Shown here: positions 1-8,930 of the stretch, in pieces
How the letters are laid out: each line of letters starts with the position of its first letter
How positions within the stretch are numbered: position 1 is the first letter of the stretch
Assembly: GCA_944390195.1 (NCBI GenBank)
Contig: CALXOZ010000008.1
Coordinates: 1-64,000 of the forward strand
Source: an uncultured Alphaproteobacteria bacterium
Lineage (GTDB): Bacteria > Pseudomonadota > Alphaproteobacteria > CAAGCB01 > CAG-977
DNA: 64,000 nt
Direction of reading: 5' to 3'
Notes under the pieces: model-generated
The model's input: only the letters and a program-made list of their open reading frames with translations
The model's database searches: none
What the model was told of the DNA's origin: nothing
Made by a program: the position numbers and the translations under genes

Positions 1-182
1 TCTGACAAGTTTGTTATAAGTGATTTTCATATGAACCCCTTATGTTTGATCATATTTAATCATATATCCTGAAAAAAGAAAATCTCGGATAAGAGGAAAA
101 AGTAATAAATCTGATAAAATGAAAACACATCAAAATATACACTCTTTACACGAAACACAAAATGACGTTATCGTATAAAAAA

Positions 183-230
183 TGCTAATGAAACTGCTAA
201 TGGATTTGCTAATGAAATTGCTAATAAAAT
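183..230. repeat. 12-bp tandem repeat, four imperfect copies
   Basis: Four head-to-tail units follow the pattern tgctaatgaaat with one to three changes each (units begin at 183, 195, 207 and 219). The period is a multiple of three, so a translated version gives a short Leu/Met/Lys pattern, but no gene is supported here. Confidence 0.8.
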
Positions 231-289
231 CGGACTGGCGGGGAATTTTTATGGTGTATCTGATTGATTTTCAACAAAAACACATCTCT

Positions 290-317
290 CCGGGGGATTA
301 TCCCACGTCCTCCGCCA
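290..317 (+). other. degenerate tRNA-Ser-like 3' end
   Basis: The sequence starts with a G-run, continues with an A/T-rich loop and a CCCAC, and ends in tcctccgcca. This resembles the T-arm, acceptor strand, G discriminator and CCA of a tRNA-Ser, but the invariant TTCGA of the T-loop is lost and no matching D-arm or anticodon arm lies upstream. It may be a decayed tRNA fragment or an old attachment site. This is inference from sequence resemblance only. Confidence 0.3.
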
Positions 318-571
318 TTTTGGACAAGCATCATCTATAACTGGTAATTTCTTATTTCTTTCGCTTTCAAAATAAGCCTCTTTTCTTGAAAATCAGCATT
401 CCCCTTGTATGAAAAATCTTTTTTATAGAGAAAATTACAATCCCTTGAAAAAAACTTTGTTCGTTTTTATCATTTTTCCTCAAACGTCCACTCTTTCATC
501 GTTAAAAAAATAACAGTCCGGCACATTTAACTCTTTCAGTTCTTAGATAAAAAACTTAATCTCTGAACTCT

Positions 572-1963
572 TTAAGCTGAAACCCCAGTTATCGCAGATC
601 TATTACATTCTTTTCCGCCAGAAGCATAAATCGTTACACAAAAACCTTCTTTTGTATTCGCATATTCCGTCCGGCAATTATAAATAGACGCTATTTTATT
701 CACTATCGACAACCCCAAACCACTTCCTTCTATCTTTTGACCAGCCGGTCGATAAAACCGTTGCCCAAAATGAACAAGATCTTCCGGATCGACAATCGTA
801 TCAGAGTTACAAACCTTTATTTCCTTATTTCCAACTGTAACTTTTATCGTCGCATTCTCTGGCGTGTATTTTACAGCGTTATCAACAAGATTTCTCATCA
901 TCAAAGCAGCCCAAACTGCATTTCCATTTCTAAAAGGAGGAAGACCGGACACTTCTATAATAAAGTTCAAATTTTTGGATTCCAGTCTCGGCAAGCATTC
1001 CTCTTTCACCTGATTAATAATGCTCTTCCAATCAAGTTCGTCATTGCTCTTTGGCAAAGCGTTCAAACCGGCTTCTATCCGTGAAAAAGCCAACAACTGT
1101 TCAACCAAACGCGTCGAACGGTCGACACCTTGTTCCAATTTTTCCAACGATTGCCTGATCAGTTCGGGATCGTCAAACGACATCTGAGCCACTTCCAATT
1201 GAACTTTCAAGGCAGTCAACGGACTGCGAAGCTCATGGGCGGAATCCGAAATGAAATTCCGTTCCCTTTGCAACATACTCTCAATCCTTTGAAACAATTG
1301 ATTCACCGCATTAATTAAAGGGCTCACCTCTTGAGGAATGCCTGATTGATCCAAAGCGGACAAATCATCCGGATTCCGAGTCTTCAATTGTTGCGCCAAA
1401 CGGTTTAACGATGAAAACTCTCTCGTCAACATCAAAATAATCGCCAACAGCAATATAACTAACCCCAGCCCCCACGGCATCATAAATTCTTCAAACATAT
1501 CTTCAACAATTTCATGGCGAAAATCCAACTCTTGCCCTACCGCAACAATATATTTCCCATCTGTCGACATTAAACGGATAACACGCCAGTCTTCGTCTTC
1601 AACACGTTCCGTTCCAAAACCACCCGTCTTGCCAAACGGTGAAAAATCACCGCCGTTTTCACCATCATGGAAAATACGACGACCTTCATTGTTGAAAACG
1701 GCAAAACCGATTGACTCATCCTCGTCTTCCGCATTGTCAATACGCTCTACAAGCTCGTCACTGATCTTTTGTGTTTCCGAAACAATATGACTCCAATCCG
1801 CTGTCGATAACTGGCGCGCCAACGCTATTTGGTAAGTATCAAAAAACTCGTCCACCTTCTCCCGACTTTCCCGCCATGAAAAAATCCCCGCTATCGTAAA
1901 AACGCTGACGGAGATTATCATAAAAAAAATCATTAAACGAAAGCGAAGGTTAAGAGGTCTCAT
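572..1963 (-). CDS. qseC: sensor histidine kinase, QseC/PmrB type
   Basis: Inner-membrane sensor kinase of 463 residues. A first membrane segment lies near residues 9-29, a roughly 130-residue acidic periplasmic domain follows, and a second membrane segment lies near 163-180. The cytoplasmic part has a HAMP-like linker, a dimerisation box with the phosphoacceptor His243 in SAHELRSPLT, an N-box (NLVDNAVKYT) and a glycine-rich ATP lid (GSGLGLSI). It directly follows the response regulator gene without a gap, and a YgiW-family gene precedes that, reproducing the ygiW-qseB-qseC order of enterobacteria. The signal is unknown; the acidic periplasmic loop could bind cations or cationic peptides as in PmrB/PhoQ-like sensors, which is inference. 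Assignment as a QseC/PmrB-class kinase is firm, the exact orthology is not. Confidence 0.88.
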   Translation of the reverse strand: MRPLNLRFRLMIFFMIISVSVFTIAGIFSWRESREKVDEFFDTYQIALARQLSTADWSHIVSETQKISDELVERIDNAEDEDESIGFAVFNNEGRRIFHDGENGGDFSPFGKTGGFGTERVEDEDWRVIRLMSTDGKYIVAVGQELDFRHEIVEDMFEEFMMPWGLGLVILLLAIILMLTREFSSLNRLAQQLKTRNPDDLSALDQSGIPQEVSPLINAVNQLFQRIESMLQRERNFISDSAHELRSPLTALKVQLEVAQMSFDDPELIRQSLEKLEQGVDRSTRLVEQLLAFSRIEAGLNALPKSNDELDWKSIINQVKEECLPRLESKNLNFIIEVSGLPPFRNGNAVWAALMMRNLVDNAVKYTPENATIKVTVGNKEIKVCNSDTIVDPEDLVHFGQRFYRPAGQKIEGSGLGLSIVNKIASIYNCRTEYANTKEGFCVTIYASGGKECNRSAITGVSA

Positions 1964-2620
1964 TCAATCCTCCATAATATAGCCGATCTTGTTAATTGTT
2001 TTGACAATATCCTTGCCCAATTTCCTGCGCAAATGATGAACGTGAACTTCAACAGCATTACTGGACACTTCGTCGTCCCATGAATAAATTTTCTCCTCAA
2101 TACTTTCTTTCGATAAAACTTTGTTCCGGTTAAGCAATAAAAGCTCTAACAAAGCGGTTTCCTTCGGAGACAAAACGACCTCCACACCTTCCAGAAAAGT
2201 CCTGCGCGTCTGGGGATCAAAGGTGATATCCCGATAACGAATTTGTGCCGCACTGACACCACTTTTCCGCCGGATCAACGCATTCAGACGCGCTTGCACC
2301 TCCTTCAATGAAAAAGGTTTCCCCAAATAATCGTCCGCACCGCTGTTCAATCCGACAATCCGTTCATCAACGTCGCCCTTCGCACTCAATATCAAAACCG
2401 GTTCATCCTTTTTTCGCGCCCGCCATTCTTTTAAAATAGACAAACCATCCATACCCGGCAAACCTAAATCGAGGATGACAGCGTCATATCGAGCTTGGAA
2501 CAACGCCTCGAAACCGTCGTTACCATCATAAAACCAGTCAAGTGTAAAACCCAACCGCTCCAGTCCGTTCTTTATTCCATCGCCTATCAGGCGGTCATCC
2601 TCGATCAGTAAAATACGCAT
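1964..2620 (-). CDS. qseB: OmpR-family response regulator, QseB type
   Basis: Two-domain transcription regulator of 218 residues. The receiver domain has the acidic pair at residues 8-9, phosphoacceptor Asp51 in VILDLGLPGMDG, and the conserved lysine in the GKPFSL segment near residue 100. The C-terminal winged-helix domain (about 125-218) carries the usual LSPKETALLELL and VEVHVHHLRRKLG motifs. It abuts the kinase gene downstream and starts two bases after the stop of the YgiW-like gene, so the three are probably one operon. It should bind DNA as a dimer after phosphorylation by the adjacent kinase. Targets cannot be read from the window, though the ygiW homologue in front is the likely autoregulated member by analogy with enterobacteria. 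Confidence 0.9.
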   Translation of the reverse strand: MRILLIEDDRLIGDGIKNGLERLGFTLDWFYDGNDGFEALFQARYDAVILDLGLPGMDGLSILKEWRARKKDEPVLILSAKGDVDERIVGLNSGADDYLGKPFSLKEVQARLNALIRRKSGVSAAQIRYRDITFDPQTRRTFLEGVEVVLSPKETALLELLLLNRNKVLSKESIEEKIYSWDDEVSSNAVEVHVHHLRRKLGKDIVKTINKIGYIMED

Positions 2621-2622
2621 CT

Positions 2623-2985
2623 TTATTTTTTCAGGGTAATTACATCAACGTCTATTTTTGCATCTTTGAACATATCTTTGTCAATCTCCCCTTCAATGAT
2701 AACATCATCGTCAGGTGTGGCGGTAACACCTTTCCAATCATCATCATCTATCTCGATCGTGATCGTTCCGCTGGCATCCTTGAACAGATACTTTTCATTT
2801 CCAAAACTTTTCTCAATTCTTCCTTCCAACTTCACGGCTGTGTCATCAGGGCTGTTTAAAGCTTCCGCAACACTGATCACAGACAATCCGGGACCTTTAA
2901 AGCCTCCTCGTACCTGTTGGGCAAAGGCTTGACCCGCAAAACACAAAGATACGATCAATGATGTTGTCGCTATGAATTTTTTCAT
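2623..2985 (-). CDS. ygiW: YgiW/YdeI family periplasmic OB-fold protein
   Basis: Secreted protein of 120 residues with a clear signal peptide (cleavage after about residue 22, AFA-Q). The mature part has the bacterial OB-fold (BOF) pattern: a VAEAL segment, VKLEGRIEKSFGNEKYLFKD, a GTITIEIDDDDW strand, an EGEID strand and a terminal VDVITLKK. This family is linked to stress tolerance (hydrogen peroxide, metals, acid, cationic peptides) in enterobacteria. It is the first gene of the operon with the QseB/QseC-like pair, and the 200 bases upstream probably contain the operon promoter. The very acidic DDDD turn could bind cations. Length and domain agree with the family. Confidence 0.88.
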   Translation of the reverse strand: MKKFIATTSLIVSLCFAGQAFAQQVRGGFKGPGLSVISVAEALNSPDDTAVKLEGRIEKSFGNEKYLFKDASGTITIEIDDDDWKGVTATPDDDVIIEGEIDKDMFKDAKIDVDVITLKK

Positions 2986-3169
2986 TTCTTTCTCCTTATT
3001 TCATTTATTCGTTTTCTTGACCACATCTCCAATTCAACATGGTGAACTTAAGGAACGCTTAAGCCTAATAATTTTTTTTCGACTTTTTTCAAATTCCTGA
3101 AACACCTTGAATTTAATGTCGTTTTTTAACACTCTTTTGAAAAATTCCGCCTTTCCCGACAAAATATGA

Positions 3170-3730
3170 CTACTTTACCTGTACAGTCTGAACGTCAAAT
3201 TGGAAATTACAAACATCATTAAAACAGAAAGACACTTATATTCAACTCTGCTTTTCGAACTGACAAAACTCATCAATCAACATCAAGAATTTCGCACTTG
3301 CTTCAATACCAATGGAAAACTCGGCTTTTATGATGAAATGATACCATGCTATACTGTTTTTAACAAAGAAACAGAAACTTTTACCAGCATTTGGACTCCT
3401 TTGCGCGAAAACTATAACGATTTTTATGCAGAATATAAAAAAGATGTTGAACTTTACTCTAAAAACATCGGAGTAATTGGAAAACCGGATATGCCCGAAA
3501 ACGTATTCAATGTTTCCATGATACCATGGATCAATTTTGACGGATTTAACCTGAATTTACAAAAAGGGTATGATTATTTATTACCCATCTTTACTTTCGG
3601 AAAGTTTTATCAAAAAGATGATATGTATTTTTTACCTCTTGGTCTTCAAGTCCATCACGCTGTTTGTGACGGTTTTCATGCCGGTCGGTTTATTGACGAG
3701 TTGCAACAAAAACTGAATAACGGAAAATAA
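3170..3730 (+). pseudogene. cat: type A chloramphenicol acetyltransferase, 5' end decayed
   Basis: The readable frame from a TTG at 3200 gives 176 residues that align with classical type A chloramphenicol acetyltransferase from about residue 35 to the end. They include the catalytic QVHHAVCDGFH motif with its histidine and the IPCYTVF, ETFTSIW and FTFGKFY blocks. The first part of the family is missing: the same frame reads YSLNVKLEIT just before the TTG, and a neighbouring frame reads YFTCT immediately upstream, so the conserved CTYS segment appears split by a frameshift near 3180. Above that both frames hit stops. The missing region carries substrate-contact residues, so activity is doubtful. 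A translated shorter xenobiotic acetyltransferase is the alternative. No resistance is implied. Confidence 0.7.
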
Positions 3731-3827
3731 TTCATTCTATATCCAAACAACCTGAAATAATGAAAAAGCTCTTTATTTCCATTTTCAACCTGTTTGAATT
3801 GTTCTGAAAGCCACAAATAATTAAAAA

Positions 3828-3853
3828 TAAAAAAAGCCGCATTCAAGCGGCTT
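3828..3853 (-). terminator. intrinsic terminator of tRNA-Lys
   Basis: Hairpin AGCCGC/GCGGCT with a six-base loop, followed on the minus strand by a run of T. It lies just downstream of the minus-strand tRNA-Lys. Confidence 0.75.
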
Positions 3854-3861
3854 TATCAAAA

Positions 3862-3937
<76 letters not shown>

Positions 3938-4072
3938 GTACTCCACCTAAAAGATGTTATAGACTTTTCTTGTCATCATTGCAATAAATTTTTAAAAAAA
4001 TCCTGTTGTATTGCATCTGTCGCTTTTTTTTTCTAAAAAATATGCTGTCATTTAAACCATTCGGAGAATGTA

Positions 4073-4966
4073 ATGTCTTTTGCAACAAAAGAATTGATTC
4101 GTTTGTGTCGCCCAAAACATTGGATTAAAAATTTTTTGATCTTTGCACCGCTAATATTCAGCGGAAGCCTTTTCAATCAAAATGATTTCATGACAGTCTG
4201 TGCCGGTTGGGTCGCTTTTAATTTCATGGCTTCTGCCGTCTATATATTTAACGACCTCAATGACGTAGATACGGACAGAAAACATGAAATAAAAAAAAAT
4301 CGACCCTTAGCTACGGGAACAGTATCATCTCAATGTGCAAAAATCCTGCTCCTTTCCTTGATCTGTCTTGCTTTCTTGATAAATTTCCTTGCCTCGTGCG
4401 AATTAGCATCCGCCGGACTACTGCTCACCTATCTTGTCATCAACTTGTTCTATTCTTCGGGAGCAAAGAAAATCCCCCTGTTGGACATATCAATCCTTGT
4501 CTTCGGATTCTTGATCAGAATCTTTTACGGAGCCCTCCTCGTCCGTGAAAATGTATCGGTATGGTTGTATCTGACAGTTACAACAATGGCGACTTATCTG
4601 GGGTTGGGGAAAAGAAGAAACGAATTGCAAAAAAGAATTGACAACAATCATGAAATTAATGGTGTCTTAAAATTCTACACACCAGATTTCCTTGATAAAA
4701 ACATGTATATGTGTTTGACTTTGACAATCGCGTTCTACGCCCTTTGGACAATTTTCCCGATTCCTGCCATATCCGATGCCGATAACATCCGTATATGGAC
4801 GGTTCCTCTGGTTTTGTTGATCTGTATGCGTTACAGTCTATTAATCGAAGCAAAAACTTATGCCGACCCTGTTGATGTTTTAACCTCGGATAAAGTATTA
4901 ATGGGCTTGGTCGTTGCTTACGGTATATGCTTGACCGGATTGATATACGGTAAAAACTTTTTATAG
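4073..4966 (+). CDS. UbiA-family prenyltransferase (decaprenyl-phosphate phosphoribosyltransferase-like)
   Basis: Polytopic membrane protein of 297 residues with about eight membrane segments. The UbiA catalytic aspartate motif is present as NDLNDVDTD (Asn60, Asp61, Asp64, Asp68), followed by RKHEIKKNRPLATG, and the protein begins with LCRPKHWIKNFLIFAPL. This start is typical of the subgroup annotated as decaprenyl-phosphate phosphoribosyltransferase, which moves phosphoribose from PRPP to polyprenyl phosphate for envelope glycan synthesis. hisH begins eight bases after its stop, so the two are likely co-transcribed. The substrate is uncertain: quinone or haem precursor prenyltransferases share the fold, but their second aspartate motif is not clearly seen here. 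Confidence 0.75.
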   Translation: MSFATKELIRLCRPKHWIKNFLIFAPLIFSGSLFNQNDFMTVCAGWVAFNFMASAVYIFNDLNDVDTDRKHEIKKNRPLATGTVSSQCAKILLLSLICLAFLINFLASCELASAGLLLTYLVINLFYSSGAKKIPLLDISILVFGFLIRIFYGALLVRENVSVWLYLTVTTMATYLGLGKRRNELQKRIDNNHEINGVLKFYTPDFLDKNMYMCLTLTIAFYALWTIFPIPAISDADNIRIWTVPLVLLICMRYSLLIEAKTYADPVDVLTSDKVLMGLVVAYGICLTGLIYGKNFL

Positions 4967-4974
4967 GAAACATT

Positions 4975-5577
4975 ATGCTGACTATTTTAGATTACGGTGG
5001 CGGAAATTTAAAGAGTGTTGTCAATATGCTTGATTCTTTCGGCGTCTCTTACACACTTTCAGACAAACCCGAAGACATCAAAAAGGCCGATCAATTAATT
5101 TTCCCGGGACAAGGACACTTCGGGCAGGTCATGGAATCTTTAAAAATCAAAGACTTGATCGAACCTTTACGCCAATCCCTCCTCAAAGGAATCCCTTTTT
5201 TAGGAATTTGTGTCGGGTTACAAGTCTTGTTCGATTCTTCCGAAGAAGCCCCCGGCGTAAAAGGGCTGGGAATATTAAAAGGAAATATCATCCGCTTTCG
5301 CGAAGGAAAAATCCCTCAAGTCGGATGGAACAAAATTAATGTCAAAAACAATTCCTCCGTCCTGAAAAATGATTTTTATTACTTCGTCAATTCATATTAT
5401 GCCGTTTGCTCGGATCCGGACGTTGTTCTTGCTACAGCGCAATATCACATCACCTTTACCGCAGCCGTTCAAAAAGGAAACATCATGGCAACCCAGTTCC
5501 ATCCTGAAAAAAGCGGTCAAACCGGTTATGATACCATCAAACGCTGGTTGGATTCCCAAGGAGAAAAAAATTGTTGA
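4975..5577 (+). CDS. hisH: imidazole glycerol phosphate synthase, glutaminase subunit HisH
   Basis: Class I glutamine amidotransferase of 200 residues. The catalytic triad is visible: Cys79 in LGICVGLQ, and His176 and Glu178 in QFHPEKSG. An oxyanion segment (PGQGHFG) and the N-terminal DYGGGNL are typical of HisH. It supplies ammonia from glutamine to HisF in histidine biosynthesis, giving IGP and AICAR. Its stop codon overlaps the start of hisF by seven bases, consistent with translational coupling of the two subunits. Other his genes are not in the window. Paralogous HisH/HisF pairs also exist in amidino-sugar pathways, so a role beyond histidine cannot be excluded, and a UbiA-like gene does lie next to it. 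Confidence 0.9.
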   Translation: MLTILDYGGGNLKSVVNMLDSFGVSYTLSDKPEDIKKADQLIFPGQGHFGQVMESLKIKDLIEPLRQSLLKGIPFLGICVGLQVLFDSSEEAPGVKGLGILKGNIIRFREGKIPQVGWNKINVKNNSSVLKNDFYYFVNSYYAVCSDPDVVLATAQYHITFTAAVQKGNIMATQFHPEKSGQTGYDTIKRWLDSQGEKNC

Positions 5578-6335
5578 CAAAGCGTATCATCCCCTGTCTG
5601 GACGTCAAAGACGGACAAACCGTAAAAGGTATTAATTTTAAAAACTTGAAATATGCCGGAGATCCCGTTTCCCTTGCACGCAAATATTCTTCGGAAGGAG
5701 CGGACGAGTTGGTGTTTTTGGATATCACCGCGACAAATGACGGCAGGAAAACCATGCTTGACGTTGTTGAACGTGTCGCAAAACAAGTCTTCATCCCTTT
5801 CACCGTCGGCGGAGGCATTAAAACAATAGATGATGTCCGGTCTTTGTTGCTTGCCGGTGCCGATAAAGTTTCATTAAATACCGCCGCTGTAGAAAACCCA
5901 GCACTAATCAAACAAATCTCCGACCGGTTCGGTTCCCAATGTCTGGTGATCGCCATTGATGCCAAATTCATTGACAATGATTTCTATGTCGTTACTCACG
6001 CCGGTCAAAGAAAAACAAATAAAACCGTTCTTAACTGGGTTAAAGAAATCGAAGCGCTCGGAGCGGGAGAAATCTTACTGACTTCGATGGATACGGACGG
6101 AACTCAAAAAGGTTTCGACCTTAACTTAACCGCCATGGTTTCCAAAAATACAAACCTCCCCGTCATCGCATCCGGAGGCGCCGGCAGCAATCCAGATCAT
6201 TTCTATGACGTCTTTACAAAAGGAGCGGCTGATGCGGCTTTGGCGGCATCAATCTTTCATTATAACACGTTGCCGATTCCCGATCTGAAATCGGCTTTAA
6301 AACAAAAAAACATTTCCGTCCGTCTTCCTTCTTAA
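5571..6335 (+). CDS. hisF: imidazole glycerol phosphate synthase, cyclase subunit HisF
   Basis: TIM-barrel cyclase of 254 residues. The start at the TTG of 5571 gives [15 protein letters not shown], placing the catalytic Asp at position 11 as in characterised HisF; an AAGGAG stands about 8 bases upstream. The second catalytic Asp lies in VIAIDAK, and phosphate-binding glycines are in TVGGGIKT and IASGGAG. It works with the HisH subunit to convert PRFAR and ammonia to IGP and AICAR. The C-terminus (KQKNISVRL) is normal for the family. See hisH for the caveat about paralogous pathways. Confidence 0.92.
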   Translation: MLTKRIIPCLDVKDGQTVKGINFKNLKYAGDPVSLARKYSSEGADELVFLDITATNDGRKTMLDVVERVAKQVFIPFTVGGGIKTIDDVRSLLLAGADKVSLNTAAVENPALIKQISDRFGSQCLVIAIDAKFIDNDFYVVTHAGQRKTNKTVLNWVKEIEALGAGEILLTSMDTDGTQKGFDLNLTAMVSKNTNLPVIASGGAGSNPDHFYDVFTKGAADAALAASIFHYNTLPIPDLKSALKQKNISVRLPS

Positions 6336-6346
6336 AGATTGCCATC

Positions 6347-6895
6347 ATGGATCTATTCTCAATCCCCCAATTGTCCGGATACCTCGCCTACTGCTTTTCT
6401 TTAAGCGCAGCTTTACAGAAAAACGATAAAAAGTTGTTCCTTTTTTTTGCCGTTTCAAACGCTTTGTTCAGTATCCATCATTTCCTGCTGGGTAATACAA
6501 GCGCGGCAATTTCCAAAATCATCGTCGGATCCAGAATGTACTTGAACATTCATTTCAAAGGGGCTGTCATCGCCTATCCTTTTGCAGCAATCGCCTTGAT
6601 CTGCGGTTATTTCAGCTACAAGAACCTTTACAGTCTCCTGCCCGTCATCGCCGTCATAGCTGCAACGTTCACCGCCGCTTATTCGGGAGGCGTAAAATTG
6701 AGAATATGTTTCATCTTTTGTTGCTTTTTATGGCTGATCCACGACATCGCCGGTCATTCCGTCGGTGGAACGATTGAGGATCTTACAAACATCTTGATTT
6801 ATTCATTGACCCTTTATCGCATGAAAAAAGAGGAAAAAAAGAGCCTGAACATTTCAGGCTCTGAAACAAAGTTACAACAAAATCGTGCCGCGTAA
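6347..6895 (+). CDS. YgjV-like inner-membrane protein
   Basis: Hydrophobic protein of 182 residues with about five to six membrane segments, resembling the bacterial inner-membrane YgjV (Imp-YgjV) family. Its core reads SGYLAYCFSLSAALQKNDKK and FFAVSNALFSIHHFLLGN. It starts eleven bases after hisF. The last 24 bases overlap the end of the convergent porin gene, and the hairpin that looks like the porin terminator lies inside this coding region, so the final 20 or so residues (charged, MKKEEKKSLNISG) are built partly from terminator sequence. The function of the family is unknown to me. Confidence 0.65.
   Translation: MDLFSIPQLSGYLAYCFSLSAALQKNDKKLFLFFAVSNALFSIHHFLLGNTSAAISKIIVGSRMYLNIHFKGAVIAYPFAAIALICGYFSYKNLYSLLPVIAVIAATFTAAYSGGVKLRICFIFCCFLWLIHDIAGHSVGGTIEDLTNILIYSLTLYRMKKEEKKSLNISGSETKLQQNRAA
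6833..6862 (-). terminator. intrinsic terminator of the porin gene, inside the convergent gene
   Basis: Ten-base perfect stem AGAGCCTGAA/TTCAGGCTCT with a three-base loop, followed on the minus strand by seven T. It lies 10 bases beyond the porin stop codon and within the 3' end of the opposite-strand YgjV-like gene. Confidence 0.8.
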
Positions 6896-8158
6896 ACTGA
6901 AAACCGTCCCGAAATCCCGATCACGTTTTGACGCCGGATGAATGAATAGCTGTATATCCGGAGCTATTGTGAAAAATTGTGTTATGCCGATGTTCCAATA
7001 CGTTTCAACAACCGTTTCAAACTTACGCATCTCGGCGGAAGGGGCAAAATATTCTTGGCTGATCTTATTGTAAGCAACACCGAAACCTATTTGATCCAAC
7101 GGGTTGCGATCCAAAGGATCATTATATACACCTCCTAATACATAAGACTGAGTAATCGGCATGGAATCTCCGGTCGCGGCGTTGGCACGCATGAAAACTC
7201 CCCATTTGTCCGTTAAGTTCTGAGATACGTTGACAGACCATCCCGTCGTATTCTGAGGTTGTGTTTCTACAGACGGTTGATTGTACACTAACAAAGAGTA
7301 TTGACCGGACTGTCCATTAATGGTCGGCGTATATGAAATTGATCCGAATGTCGTAAAGCGATGATCTCCGAAACCTTTAGCCGAAAGCGTTTCCGCCGTT
7401 ATATTGCGAGCGTTTTGAAAACCTGCCGCAAACGACCATTCCGAAGTCGGATTATATTGAATATACGCTCCCAACCCCGCTACAGGATACGTTTCGCTGG
7501 CGTTTTGGGACAATGCGTAATTGATGAAATTCGTTTGTTGATTTGAATCGTATTGCGATCCGTCAAAATCGTATAAAGGAAATTGCCCCACTGTAATCGA
7601 GAATTTATTATCAAACAAAGAATGCGTATAACTCAACTGGTCAAAGGCATTCGACGGAGTAGGATAATCATTAACCGAATTGGCTAAAAACAAATTGTTT
7701 CCTATGTTGGCTCCGTTATTTCCCCAATAGCGCACAGCTGTATAAGAAGCGTTTATCGTTCCAGACCCGAATTTTTCATCATTGAACATCTGCCATGAAA
7801 ATGTTGGTGCGTAAACGCTTTGCGTCGCCGTTTTACCAGCATCGGGCACACCCTTTTGTGCCATGAAAGAAACATCCAATGAATATTGAATGCCAAAATC
7901 GTCAGAAAGCTTTGATTTGAATTTATTATAGTCTTTTTCAAAACCAACCGTATCGTTTTCCAAACGGTTCATAGCATTTTTCAATCGTGTCGAAAGCTTT
8001 CCCGTATTCGACATTTGAGAAGATGTTTCCAATACGATGAATTCTTCGGATAAATCCAATTCTCGTTCTTCTTGAGCAAAAGCAAATTCCGGAGAAAAAA
8101 ACAACGCGCCGGCAACAGAAAAAATCGAAACAGTTTTAAAAAAAATATCCTTGATCAT
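6872..8158 (-). CDS. OprB-like carbohydrate porin
   Basis: Outer-membrane protein of about 428 residues. I prefer the ATG at 8158 (MIKDIFFKTVS), which gives a regular signal peptide ending ...FAFAQ; a GTG at 8170 in the same frame is the longer alternative. After a short charged segment with a coiled-coil look (residues about 30-80) the sequence alternates in beta-strand fashion with many Asn/Tyr/Gly, including FGIQYSLDVSFMAQ, FGSGTINASYTAVRYWG and YSNQQTNFINYAL-type segments typical of OprB/carbohydrate-selective porins. It ends in SLRGTILL, so the usual terminal Phe is replaced by Leu. Likely a 16-strand barrel for sugar uptake; the substrate is unknown. It is monocistronic, with its own terminator. 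Confidence 0.72.
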   Translation of the reverse strand: MIKDIFFKTVSIFSVAGALFFSPEFAFAQEERELDLSEEFIVLETSSQMSNTGKLSTRLKNAMNRLENDTVGFEKDYNKFKSKLSDDFGIQYSLDVSFMAQKGVPDAGKTATQSVYAPTFSWQMFNDEKFGSGTINASYTAVRYWGNNGANIGNNLFLANSVNDYPTPSNAFDQLSYTHSLFDNKFSITVGQFPLYDFDGSQYDSNQQTNFINYALSQNASETYPVAGLGAYIQYNPTSEWSFAAGFQNARNITAETLSAKGFGDHRFTTFGSISYTPTINGQSGQYSLLVYNQPSVETQPQNTTGWSVNVSQNLTDKWGVFMRANAATGDSMPITQSYVLGGVYNDPLDRNPLDQIGFGVAYNKISQEYFAPSAEMRKFETVVETYWNIGITQFFTIAPDIQLFIHPASKRDRDFGTVFSLRGTILL

Positions 8159-8338
8159 TCCATTGTACACTCCAAATAAAATAAAAACTATAAAATATCA
8201 TACAAAAAACAAAAATATAATAAATTAGATATATCCTATATGTATTTATAAATTTAATGTTATCTATGAATGAATAAAAATTTATTTCATCTTTATTTGT
8301 GAATATTATTTTTTTACTTTATTTTTTAGGAGGTTTAC

Positions 8339-8920
8339 ATGTTAGTAGGTACACGTTATCCGACTTTGGCTTTTCATACCGGTGGCGCAGGACAGGCAGA
8401 TGACGGCATTCCGCCGCAACCTTACGAAACGTTTTGTTACGATTCCGCTTTAACTCAAGCTAAGATTCAAGATTTCAACGTTGTTCCTTACACTTCCGTT
8501 TTACCACCAGAACTTTACAACAATATCGTTCCCGTCGACAAAGTTACAAAATTCTTTAAACACGGTGCCGTTTTGGAAGTCATCATCGCCGGAAACGGTG
8601 CAAGCATATCGGAACATCGCGCTATTGCAACCGGTGTCGGCGTATGTTGGGGAAAAGATAAAAACGGAAAGCTGATCGGCGGATGGGCGGCTGAATATGT
8701 CGAATATTTCCCGACATATATTGATGATGAAATCGCAAAAGGACACGCTGAAATGTGGCTGAACAAATCCTTGAATCATGAATTGTCGTTACGCGGTGTC
8801 GAAAAACACAGTGAATTCCAACTTTTCCATAACTACGTCAATATCACACAACAGTTCGCTTATTGCTTAACGGCTCTCGGATTCTTAAACTTTGAAACAG
8901 CAGATCCCGTCAAATTATAA
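8339..8920 (+). CDS. aaxB: pyruvoyl-dependent arginine decarboxylase, AaxB type
   Basis: Proenzyme of 193 residues that closely follows the chlamydial AaxB pattern: [13 protein letters not shown] near the start, [14 protein letters not shown], the self-cleavage site Thr52-Ser53 in [30 protein letters not shown] and a C-terminal [13 protein letters not shown] block. Autocleavage at Ser53 should yield a beta chain and an alpha chain with an N-terminal pyruvoyl cofactor. The enzyme decarboxylates arginine to agmatine, consuming a proton. A perfect AGGAGG stands seven bases before the ATG. The next gene is an APC antiporter, so this is an aaxBC-like acid-resistance or arginine-scavenging module. 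Finding it outside Chlamydiae is notable, and horizontal transfer is possible. Confidence 0.9.
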   Translation: MLVGTRYPTLAFHTGGAGQADDGIPPQPYETFCYDSALTQAKIQDFNVVPYTSVLPPELYNNIVPVDKVTKFFKHGAVLEVIIAGNGASISEHRAIATGVGVCWGKDKNGKLIGGWAAEYVEYFPTYIDDEIAKGHAEMWLNKSLNHELSLRGVEKHSEFQLFHNYVNITQQFAYCLTALGFLNFETADPVKL

Positions 8921-8930
8921 TCTCCCTTAT

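Larger units (their letters stand above)
1..571. other. AT-rich region without a convincing gene
   Basis: No supported coding sequence is visible in these 571 bases. The stretch holds a short 12-bp tandem repeat (183-230) and a degenerate tRNA-Ser-like 3' end (290-317), both listed separately. An open frame of 52 codons from an ATG at 182 to a TAA at 338 runs through the repeat, but it has no ribosome binding site and its leucine/methionine-rich start is just the repeat translated, so I do not call it a gene. Confidence 0.6.

Noticed and set aside
240-320. possible tmRNA or permuted tmRNA piece
   Set aside because: The paired ends TGGCGGGGA/TCCTCCGCCA hinted at it, but there is no tag reading frame, no TTCGA and the order does not fit the permuted alphaproteobacterial form.
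182-340. 52-codon open frame through the 12-bp repeat
   Set aside because: No ribosome site, and the protein start is simply the repeat translated.
4975-6335. sugar-amidation (non-histidine) HisH/HisF pair
   Set aside because: Kept as an alternative only: the proteins match normal HisH and HisF, and no sugar nucleotide or amidotransferase genes of that pathway are nearby.
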